This document shows, piece after piece, positions 14,486 to 22,465 of a DNA stretch of 27,386 nt. A model generated the notes under the pieces. That model saw only the letters and a list, made by a program, of their open reading frames with translations. It had not been told where the DNA came from and searched no databases. The DNA is from JAWXBR01 sp046595995. Its GTDB lineage: Bacteria > Bacteroidota > Ignavibacteria > Kapaibacteriales > Kapaibacteriaceae. The stretch is from NCBI GenBank assembly GCA_046595995.1, contig JBKJNB010000016.1:1-27386 (forward strand). The letters are read 5' to 3'. The translations under genes were made by a program, and so were the position numbers. How positions within the stretch are numbered: the stretch's first letter is position 1; every line of letters begins with the position of its first letter.

Positions 14486-17400
14486 TTATTTGATGACGTT
14501 CAGCGGGAGAGACTGTGTGCCGAACGGTGTGGTAAGGACGATGAAGTAGGCGCCTTGGGGCATGTCGGCCACGTTTGTGTGGATGACGTGATTGCCTTGG
14601 TCGAGCGCGCCACTCGTGAGCGTCTTAATCGTGCGGCCGTTGATGTCGGTGATCGTCATTGTTGACGTGCCGAGTGAACGGTTGAGCATGAGCGAGACGG
14701 TTGCCGATGTACCTGCCGGATTCGGCATAACGGCCATCGTGGCAATTGGCGTTACGTCGACGTCACCAGCCTCATGCACACCAGCAATAGGATCGGATAG
14801 CGTGAATGTGCCACCGGAGATCTGATTGCCATTGATGTCGTACGACTGGAAGTCGAAGTTCACTGTTGACCCTACGACGTCGGAGAGCGTTATGTAAATC
14901 GGCTTCACTAATGCCCCTTCTCCAATGCCCCCTTCACCAGCTTCGACGGCGCTGATCATGTAGCGACCAGAGTCGTTTACTGTTGGAGCGAGCAAGGCTT
15001 CGGATGGGTTGGTGCCGGCTGGACCTACTGCGAGGATGCGCGCTGGACCATTCGCTTTAATGCGAATAAGTGCTGTGCGTTCACGGTAGGCATTCGCGTT
15101 CCTGAAGAAGACGGCGTAAGTCTTTACACCATCTGGCTTCGACGTTAGGTCTGCACCCATCGCATCGGGTGCACCACCCGGAACACGGGCTTGATAGCGA
15201 ATAACATCGCTGAACTCAGGGGTCTCTGACGCACCTACAGTGTAGAGGAATCGCACATCTACCGGGAAGGTCATGAGGCTGTTCGCATTGTTGAATGCTA
15301 GACCAACGGAGTCATTGGTGCCCGGAGGAGCAAGAACACCGATGAACGCTGTTCCTCCACTTGCGGGTGACGTGTTGCCATCATTCGTAAGTGATGTTAG
15401 TGGTACTTGTCCGGATGTTACTTCCACGCCGACCACCGTAATGTCATTGCCATCGACTGCAGGGTTGATGATGTGCAACGTGCCATTGTTTTTATCGGAC
15501 ATCACGATCGATGTACGTCCGACAGCTTCTGCCTGCACATCTTCGCCAGCCTTTGCGTCGCGCGCTGGTTGTGTGCCAAAGCGCGTTGGGAAGATTACGC
15601 CACTGTTATCCCATGGCACAAATGTGCGTCGGCGAACAACTGTATCACGAACGATAAGCTCGCATGTCTGACACTTACAGTCAGTGAATGTGTAGCGCAT
15701 CGTGAAGATGAGCGTGTCATGACATTTGAAGCTGGCAGGCGGAGCTGGGAAGATCATGTTCAATGACATGTTCACACCGTTTGCGAAGCTTTCGCATTGT
15801 TGGTCTGGACCCCAACGAGCGATGCGACTGAATACACTTAGCAGGTTCGGGCCAGGCGATAGTGGAACGCTTATCGCTCCACCGGTGATGTCGCCTAAGC
15901 CTCGCTGCCATGCCGATGCCGGTGAGGTAAGACACTTCGTGCGAAGCTGCACGCCTATAATCGATGCGCTGAATGTCTGAATCGGAGTAGGACCTGCAGT
16001 TAACGTAGCTGTTAGCGTTACGCCACCAGCGTTGTTATAGGCAATCTTCGACTTGTCAATGCGGCGGATGAATTCCTTACAGCAGTCAAATGGTGGTTCT
16101 ATTGGAGGACATGGTGGCAGATCGCGCAGAATGCTGTCTCTGCATAGTACCTGTCCGTTGTTGCCCATCAATGCATACTGAATTACAAGCAAACCACCAG
16201 AAACGGGAGGTGTGTCAGTGAAGACCGTGTTAACAACGAACGGTCCAAGAGGCAACACAAAGTTCGATGGTGCAAACGTGCCGTCGGTCGAACTCAGGTT
16301 AAGTACGCCTGCACCAGTGCCATTCGTACCAGTAATCTGGATGCTGTACTGCTGATTGCCTGCAGCGTCCTTACCCTTGCAATCAACCTTAATCTGGATA
16401 CTGTCGAGACATCCAGCTTGCTTAACAACCGTTACGCAGACTGGTGCGGACTCGAGTTGTCCTATGACCTGGTCGGAGATAATCGTGCTGTTTATTAAGT
16501 GGCGTACCGCAGCACTAGCAGCAAACGTGTTACATGCCCTCGCAGAATCGGTGACATTCGAAGGTACGAGCGCGTTCATTTGCGCCGTTGCAGTACCCAG
16601 CGCTCCAATAGGAGTAGCACCGAAGTACCAGCCCACGTTTTTCGCACCCGATGGAATACCTGGGGTCGTCCAGGTGCCAAGTGAACCGCAACCGCCAACA
16701 AACATCACCGCAGGAGCTCCTGTCGGTTGGAAGTTGTTCACGCGTGCATAACTCAATGGGTTGTTCCACGACGTTGTTGCTGGTGAGGAAGCAAGTGGCG
16801 GCAACGCATACGTGACGTTGAAGGCGCTGTTCCGTGGCGTACACGGACCCAGGATGAGCTTGTCTGGATTCGGTGCATCATCGATTGGCAGAAGATCTGC
16901 AAACGTGATGTGGCGCAAACCAACGCTCGTTGCGGGAACAGTCATGCGCAGACGATAGGCAATCGTTCCGCCCGCAGCAACCGTTGCCGATGTACCATAC
17001 GAACCACTTGGGTTCGACTTCACAGCCTTGTCGAGCGTGTAGCCCGCAGTACCAGCGACCGTAACCAATTCTGTATTCGATGTTACAGTAGCTGGAAGCG
17101 TGCCGCCACTTAATGTAAACAAGTTTGGAATGTTGCCGAGAGCCGATGTGTCTGTAATCTTCACATCGAACTCTATAAAGTAGAACGTCACACCTCCGGT
17201 GCCATACATGCCACAGTTGAGGTAGAAGATGCTCTGACACACAGCCGGAATTGTCGGCAGTGCAGCCGTCACGGTATTCGTTCCTGCGTTGTACGCAAAC
17301 GTCACCCCAGCCCAGGTCGATGTCGGCTGACAAGGTGCCGCCCAGTTTGTTGATGTGTAATACGAAGGATTACCTGTTCCCACTACTTGCAGATTGGGGT

Positions 17401-18892
17401 TCAGCACATCGGTAATTGTGGCTCCGGTAAGGGGCTGTCCGCCAATGTTCTGAACACGCATACGATAGCGGAACGTAGCACCCGGCGCATACGATGGTAA
17501 CTTCGAGCAGACGTCTTTCCACACACAGGCTTGCGGTGCTGGTGCTACAACCACAAACGAATTACACGCCTTGATCGGTGCCAAGCCAGGCCCTGTAAAC
17601 CATGCACAGTTGGTGATGGTAGAACCCACGATAGCCGTTAGCGGAATCGTGAAGTTGACTTCGAAGTAACGACACTGTCCGGGAGCTAGCGCCGAGGTGC
17701 TGTTTACCGTAACGATGTTACCTACGAGTGTTGCAGCTAGACCGGCCGACACCGTACCCATAGACAAGCCCGTAAGCGTTGTCGGAATCGTATCGGTGAT
17801 TGTAAACGATGCCACCGGAGTTGTACCGTTATTGCAGACCCAGATCTGGTACTTGCCAGAACAGCCAGGCTGTCCGGTTGTGTAGACAAACTTGCTGAGC
17901 GTTGCACTAACGATGTTCTTAATCTCGACACACGTAGAGTTACTTGTATCGCTAATGGTACCACACGGAGTTTGTGCACTACCTAGCGTACCGCTAAGAA
18001 CAGCCCTGTTCGTAATCGTCGATCCCGTCGGGAAAAGTGCGCGTGGATAGAGCACGGTGAATGTGCAACACACCGTGTTGTACATCGGCAAGGCACTCAA
18101 TGTCGTAGGTAGTACGGTCCATGTAACGAGGTTGCCTGTCTGAACGGCCCCACACGATGAACCCGTGAGAACAGCACCCGTCGGAAGCACATCGGTAACG
18201 ATAGGGTTGACAAGATTGAGTTGACCCGTAGTACCGACGTTCTTATAGACGCAGATTTGATAGTTGACGACCGAGTCACCCGTGGCGTACGGACACGGTC
18301 CGCCCTGATACGCAGCACCAATGATGTACTTGTTGATGTTCCATGGCTCGACGGCAATTGCCCTTGTCGAGACAAATGGCGTACAAAACTGAATTTGCTT
18401 CGTTCCTAGAATGCCAGAAATGCAGGCTCGATTCCGAGCCGTGGTGCCATTACACGTGGTTCCATTCGGGAACCGCACAGTAAGTGTGAACGATCCCGAG
18501 CAACCGGAAGGCAGCGTCGCGAACGTCAACGAATACGTACCTCCAAGACTGTTCACAAGTGGGGATACGACTGTCGGTGTACCGCAGGGGGCCGTGAAGG
18601 ACGCTGCTAGGAATTCAATGCCTGCTGGAAGGACGTCAGAGATCGTGACGTTGGTCGCTCCGGCTGGAATCGAGAAGTACACGGAATACGTGAACGACTG
18701 GCCGGTTGCAATCGCGGTATCGGAGATGACCTTTTTGAGGGTGTAGCCATCTTGTTGGGCCTCGGCTACCCACGACGGACCTATTCCGCCTTGCGCAAAG
18801 CTCTGGGGTGAAAAAAACAGTGCTGCAAAAAGCACCACGACAATCGAAGCCAACAGGTGCTTCGAGGGCGATCGGGAATCAATACGTGTCAT
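14486..18892 (-). CDS. Giant Cys-rich DUF11-repeat surface protein with T9SS tail
   Basis: 1468 residues from the ATG at 18892. An ATG at 18922 would add ten residues; I prefer the inner one because it gives a normal signal peptide (ASIVVVLFAALFFSPQSFAQ). About five DUF11-type repeats follow. Each has a phrase such as FTYSVYFSIPAGATNVTISD followed by VLPAGIEFL; others have VNYQICVYKNVGTTG, KYQIWVCNNGTTPV, RYRMRVQNIGGQPLTGATIT and IAYRLRMTVPATSVG. The middle part is unusually Cys-rich (CQSIFYLNCGMYG, PFDCCKEFIRR, DCKCQTCEL), suggesting disulfides. The C-terminus (NPAGTSATVSL, ITDINGRTIKTLTSGALDQG, QGAYFIVLTTPFG) is a T9SS type A sorting domain. DUF11 arrays are found in large adhesins and cell-wall-like proteins. 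A surface adhesin or S-layer-like role is inference. Confidence 0.82.
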   Translation of the reverse strand: MTRIDSRSPSKHLLASIVVVLFAALFFSPQSFAQGGIGPSWVAEAQQDGYTLKKVISDTAIATGQSFTYSVYFSIPAGATNVTISDVLPAGIEFLAASFTAPCGTPTVVSPLVNSLGGTYSLTFATLPSGCSGSFTLTVRFPNGTTCNGTTARNRACISGILGTKQIQFCTPFVSTRAIAVEPWNINKYIIGAAYQGGPCPYATGDSVVNYQICVYKNVGTTGQLNLVNPIVTDVLPTGAVLTGSSCGAVQTGNLVTWTVLPTTLSALPMYNTVCCTFTVLYPRALFPTGSTITNRAVLSGTLGSAQTPCGTISDTSNSTCVEIKNIVSATLSKFVYTTGQPGCSGKYQIWVCNNGTTPVASFTITDTIPTTLTGLSMGTVSAGLAATLVGNIVTVNSTSALAPGQCRYFEVNFTIPLTAIVGSTITNCAWFTGPGLAPIKACNSFVVVAPAPQACVWKDVCSKLPSYAPGATFRYRMRVQNIGGQPLTGATITDVLNPNLQVVGTGNPSYYTSTNWAAPCQPTSTWAGVTFAYNAGTNTVTAALPTIPAVCQSIFYLNCGMYGTGGVTFYFIEFDVKITDTSALGNIPNLFTLSGGTLPATVTSNTELVTVAGTAGYTLDKAVKSNPSGSYGTSATVAAGGTIAYRLRMTVPATSVGLRHITFADLLPIDDAPNPDKLILGPCTPRNSAFNVTYALPPLASSPATTSWNNPLSYARVNNFQPTGAPAVMFVGGCGSLGTWTTPGIPSGAKNVGWYFGATPIGALGTATAQMNALVPSNVTDSARACNTFAASAAVRHLINSTIISDQVIGQLESAPVCVTVVKQAGCLDSIQIKVDCKGKDAAGNQQYSIQITGTNGTGAGVLNLSSTDGTFAPSNFVLPLGPFVVNTVFTDTPPVSGGLLVIQYALMGNNGQVLCRDSILRDLPPCPPIEPPFDCCKEFIRRIDKSKIAYNNAGGVTLTATLTAGPTPIQTFSASIIGVQLRTKCLTSPASAWQRGLGDITGGAISVPLSPGPNLLSVFSRIARWGPDQQCESFANGVNMSLNMIFPAPPASFKCHDTLIFTMRYTFTDCKCQTCELIVRDTVVRRRTFVPWDNSGVIFPTRFGTQPARDAKAGEDVQAEAVGRTSIVMSDKNNGTLHIINPAVDGNDITVVGVEVTSGQVPLTSLTNDGNTSPASGGTAFIGVLAPPGTNDSVGLAFNNANSLMTFPVDVRFLYTVGASETPEFSDVIRYQARVPGGAPDAMGADLTSKPDGVKTYAVFFRNANAYRERTALIRIKANGPARILAVGPAGTNPSEALLAPTVNDSGRYMISAVEAGEGGIGEGALVKPIYITLSDVVGSTVNFDFQSYDINGNQISGGTFTLSDPIAGVHEAGDVDVTPIATMAVMPNPAGTSATVSLMLNRSLGTSTMTITDINGRTIKTLTSGALDQGNHVIHTNVADMPQGAYFIVLTTPFGTQSLPLNVIK

Positions 18893-19005
18893 AACACATG
18901 TCCCAGAAAAGAAATTTAACACGACAAATTAGTAATCGGCCGCATACAGCAACGCTCGCCGCGAATCACCAAAAAGTTCCATAAGAATGTTCGGAACCCT
19001 GCACA

Positions 19006-19011
19006 TATAAA
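19006..19011 (+). promoter_or_regulatory. Possible -10 element upstream of the DUF4331 gene
   Basis: The 217-bp divergent gap between the DUF11 and DUF4331 genes contains TATAAA at 19006-19011. It also holds a small palindrome (CCTAC-AATC-GTAGG, 19042-19055) between this box and the start. The ribosome-binding site AGGTGA at 19101-19106 is the clearest in the window but sits only three bases from the ATG. No recognisable -35 is present, so this promoter call is weak. Confidence 0.3.
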
Positions 19012-19109
19012 TCAGGTTTTCGGCCCGCGATCCGAACAAGACCTACAATCGTAGGCATGCGAGTACGCAACAAAGCGTTTTTGTTTAAACAACCATTAAT
19101 AGGTGACTC

Positions 19110-21173
19110 ATGCTTTTTTCTCGACTTCGTAAGCCATTGCTTACGCTTGCTGGTGCAACGGTTCTTGGAGTGCTCGTCTACGCATCTTCACACCGTGAAG
19201 CACCACTTATCAGCAACGATCCTTTGGCTGATAACACAGATCTATATGCCTTTCGCTGCCCAGAGGATACAACCTCGATAGCGATCATTGCAAACTATAT
19301 TCCGTTCGAGCTGCCAGAAGGCGGACCGAACTATGCTTCCTTCGGCGAAAACATTCGTTACGAAGTGCACGTAGACAACGATGCATCAACACCTGGCGAT
19401 GAGATCACCTACCGTTTTACATTTACCAAGGTGAATGAAGACCCGACAACGTTCTTCAACATTCGTCTCGGTAAGGAAAACCTCAAGACATCATACAAGG
19501 CTGAACGCTCCATCGACGGTGGTGTGTCGTTCCAGACAATCGTTAACGGCGGCAAAGTACCACCACCAAATATCGGACCACGTTCGATTGAAAGTGCTGC
19601 TGGACTTGGTAAGGCGTACAGCCAACTCGTACAAGAAGCAATTACAACGGCAACAACAGGCGAAACAATCTTCTGCGGTCCGGTCGATGATCCTTTCTTC
19701 GTAGATCTGGGCGGCATCTTTGACCTTGGTCAAACACGCAAGCGTGACGGTGTTGGAGCTGAGAAGGCTCGCGATGCTGTTGCTGGCTTTAACTGCCACA
19801 CAATCGCTCTGAAGATTCCAATCTCGACTCTGCAAAAAGATGGCAAGTCGGTATCGCAAGCAGCCAACATCCTCGATGGCGACTTCGTAATCGGCGTATG
19901 GGCTTCTGCATCACGTCAGAAAATCACAACACTTCGCACAGATGGCATGAAGCCAGATGTTAGCGGCGAATGGGTTCAGATTTCACGTATCGGCATGCCG
20001 CTTACGAATGAAGCTGTAATTCCAGTTGGTGACAAGGACCGTTGGAATGCTAACACTCCTTACGAAACATCGAAGGAACTATCGTACGCAAAGTATTTCG
20101 TTAACCCAGAGCTTGGCCTGTACATGGACGACAGCAAGTTCGGTGGAGCGGTACCTGCAATGGCTGCTCTGCGCATCCAAACGAATTCACTTGGTGCGTA
20201 TGACTTCCGCAACGGCGCTGGTGGACTGTATCCTTTGTACGCCACCAACGGTGGTGCTGGTACAGCTCTCGATACAAACTCGTTTGGCAAGATTCTTCTT
20301 CAGCCAGCAAGCCCACGTTCGGTCGATCTTCTACCGATCTTCTACACAGGTGTACCGAATCTTCCACCATACCAGCTTGCAACAGGCAAGGGTGGCAATC
20401 CACTCGCTCCTGGCAAGCCGTTCATCAACAACTTCCTTCCAGTTCTTGGTGACATGCTTCGCCTGAACATGGCAACACCTGTTACTCCACGTAACAGCCC
20501 TGACTTCTCGACACTTGGTCTCGTACAAGCTGCTGTTCTTGGTCTAACAGATCCACGTTTTGCCGGTAGTGCGGACATTCAGTTCATTCCGAACATGGAT
20601 GGCTTCCCGAACGGACGTCGCCTTGAAGATGACGTAACAACGATCGAACTTCAAGCAGTAAGTGGTGTTGTTTTGGCCGCCATCGGTCTGTGGTACGACG
20701 ATTACGCAACAGGCGGATCGCCAGTTACTCCGAACCTCCTAGGCGTACTCACCTACAACGCTGGTCCGGACAAGAACGACAAGCCGTTCACAACAACTTG
20801 GCCATACATGGCTGAAGCGCATCGTGGATATGATTATGCTGAAGGGGGCTCACCAGTAGGCGTACGGGGCGAACCTGTAGGTCCACTTGGCTTCTCCGCT
20901 CCAACAGGCTTCTTTGTTGGCAGCAGCTATCCTAATCCATTCTCGGCTACGACATCGATGAAATTCCACATGGCTGAAGGCGGCCGTGTTACGGTCAAAA
21001 TCTTTGACACACGCGGCAACCTCGTTGCAACAGCGTTTGATCGTAATGTCATAAGTGGCGACTACGAAGTAGACTGGGCTGCGAACACTGCACTTCCTGC
21101 AGGTTCATACGTGGCTTCATTGCAACTCGATGGACGTCCGTTGGCATCGTCGAAGCTTGTTCTAAACCGCTAA
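19110..21173 (+). CDS. DUF4331 family secreted protein with T9SS tail
   Basis: 687 residues. After a signal peptide (LLTLAGATVLGVLVYASS) comes the family hallmark SSHREAPLISNDPLADNTDLYAF, then DUF4331 sequence to about residue 590 (NYASFGENIRYEVHVDND, FNCHTIALKIPIS, IGVWASASRQKI, EAVIPVGDKDRWN, GFPNGRRLEDDVTTIEL). The last 85 residues are a T9SS type A sorting domain (YPNPFSATTSMKFHM, KIFDTRGNLVATAF, PAGSYVASLQLDG). DUF4331 proteins are secreted and uncharacterised. They often lie near TonB-dependent receptors, as here. Third positions are even and the gene uses CGT/CGC for Arg, consistent with good expression. A perfect terminator follows, so it may be made in larger amounts than the genes downstream. 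Confidence 0.92.
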   Translation: MLFSRLRKPLLTLAGATVLGVLVYASSHREAPLISNDPLADNTDLYAFRCPEDTTSIAIIANYIPFELPEGGPNYASFGENIRYEVHVDNDASTPGDEITYRFTFTKVNEDPTTFFNIRLGKENLKTSYKAERSIDGGVSFQTIVNGGKVPPPNIGPRSIESAAGLGKAYSQLVQEAITTATTGETIFCGPVDDPFFVDLGGIFDLGQTRKRDGVGAEKARDAVAGFNCHTIALKIPISTLQKDGKSVSQAANILDGDFVIGVWASASRQKITTLRTDGMKPDVSGEWVQISRIGMPLTNEAVIPVGDKDRWNANTPYETSKELSYAKYFVNPELGLYMDDSKFGGAVPAMAALRIQTNSLGAYDFRNGAGGLYPLYATNGGAGTALDTNSFGKILLQPASPRSVDLLPIFYTGVPNLPPYQLATGKGGNPLAPGKPFINNFLPVLGDMLRLNMATPVTPRNSPDFSTLGLVQAAVLGLTDPRFAGSADIQFIPNMDGFPNGRRLEDDVTTIELQAVSGVVLAAIGLWYDDYATGGSPVTPNLLGVLTYNAGPDKNDKPFTTTWPYMAEAHRGYDYAEGGSPVGVRGEPVGPLGFSAPTGFFVGSSYPNPFSATTSMKFHMAEGGRVTVKIFDTRGNLVATAFDRNVISGDYEVDWAANTALPAGSYVASLQLDGRPLASSKLVLNR

Positions 21174-21183
21174 AAACTCACCC

Positions 21184-21214
21184 GCCCCCTTCCTTCGGAA
21201 GGGGGCAATTTTTT
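21184..21214 (+). terminator. Strong rho-independent terminator after DUF4331
   Basis: A perfect 10-bp GC-rich stem (GCCCCCTTCC, 21184-21193, with GGAAGGGGGC, 21197-21206) closes a TTC loop. It is followed by AATTTTTT. It separates the DUF4331 gene from the TPR lipoprotein gene, 28 bp before the latter's start. Partial read-through would give a high DUF4331 to low downstream expression ratio. Confidence 0.92.
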
Positions 21215-21233
21215 AATTGCAATCGCATAGATC

Positions 21234-22445
21234 ATGAAACTTGCCCTTACTACTATCCTTTGTTGTGTTGTCTTGTGCGCATGCACGAAACTATCGATTG
21301 GCGATGACTACACGCCAGCACAGCTGAAACCACGTCAGCAAGGTCTTTATGCTCAGGATTTTGCCTCACAGCAGAAGAAATTCAATGAAGCTGCTTCGAA
21401 GATTAAACAGAGTCCAGACGAACCGGGTGTTTACTCCGCACTTGCAAAAGTGTATATGTATGAAGCACGCGTTACTGGCGAACACCCATACTACTACCCA
21501 GCGGCACTGACTGCGCTCGATGTTGCTCTCGACAAGAACTCGAAGGACCTCGAAGCCCTTACACTTAAGACAAGTGTGCTCCTATCACTGCACCGTTTTG
21601 CAGAAGCACGTGAACTCGCTGAGCGTCTAACGGTCGACGTAGCAGGCACATCTGCAGCCTACGGCATGTTGTGTGACGCGAATGTCGAACTGGGACGTTA
21701 TGACGAAGCAGTTGCGGCAGCAGATCGTATGATGGCAATGCGTCCCGGACTCGAAGCATACGCTCGTGTATCATACTTGCGCGAGATTCATGGCGACAAC
21801 GAAGGTGCACTCGAAGCAATGCGGATGGCTGTAAAAGCTGGTCTTCCGGGTACCGAAGATGCTGCATGGACACGTACGACATTCGGCAACGTGCTCTTTA
21901 ACCAAGGAATGATTGCTGAAGCAGAAGTTCAGTACCAGCTCGCTCGCATGGAACGTGAGAACTATCCGTTTGCTTTAGCCGGAATAGCTTCTGTGCGCCA
22001 ATCGCAACAGCAGTTCGATGAAGCGCTCACGCTGCTCGATACTGCTCTAGCCATGGTTCCCGAAGTATCGTTTGTTGAGAAGAAGGCTGAAATACAACAA
22101 GAACGCGGAGACGTCGAGGGCATGAAGGCCTCGCTAGCAATCATTGAACAAATGATGAATGAAGACGAGCAGGCAGGACACGTAAACCATTCCGATCGCG
22201 CGTTGTTATATGCAAAGTTTAATTACAAGTCCGACGTGGCCCTCGCACACGCACGTAAGGACATCGCTACACGCCCGGACAACATCACGTCGCAATACGC
22301 TATGGCGTACACGTTGTATCGTAACGGAAAGTTCACCGAAGCAAAGACGTACATGGATAAAGCCTTGCGCATGAAGACGCGCAATGCAGAGATGCAGGCT
22401 TGCTCTGTGCTTATTCACAAGTCGCTTCAACACGCAAGCCTCTGA
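21234..22445 (+). CDS. TPR-repeat lipoprotein
   Basis: 403 residues with a short type II signal peptide ending in LCAC, so Cys17 should be lipidated. The rest is a string of tetratricopeptide repeats (GVYSALAKVYMYEARV, DLEALTLKTSVLLSLHRFAE, AAYGMLCDANVELGRYDEAV, NVLFNQGMIAEAEVQYQLA, PFALAGIASVRQSQQQFDEA, SQYAMAYTLYRNGKFTEA), typically protein-binding. It lies between the DUF4331 gene and the TonB receptor gene (20 bp downstream). A periplasmic role in assembling or linking those partners is plausible but inferred. A YYYP stretch near residue 84 is unusual for TPRs. Confidence 0.88.
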   Translation: MKLALTTILCCVVLCACTKLSIGDDYTPAQLKPRQQGLYAQDFASQQKKFNEAASKIKQSPDEPGVYSALAKVYMYEARVTGEHPYYYPAALTALDVALDKNSKDLEALTLKTSVLLSLHRFAEARELAERLTVDVAGTSAAYGMLCDANVELGRYDEAVAAADRMMAMRPGLEAYARVSYLREIHGDNEGALEAMRMAVKAGLPGTEDAAWTRTTFGNVLFNQGMIAEAEVQYQLARMERENYPFALAGIASVRQSQQQFDEALTLLDTALAMVPEVSFVEKKAEIQQERGDVEGMKASLAIIEQMMNEDEQAGHVNHSDRALLYAKFNYKSDVALAHARKDIATRPDNITSQYAMAYTLYRNGKFTEAKTYMDKALRMKTRNAEMQACSVLIHKSLQHASL

Positions 22446-22465
22446 TACCCTCGGTGTTGCACCCT

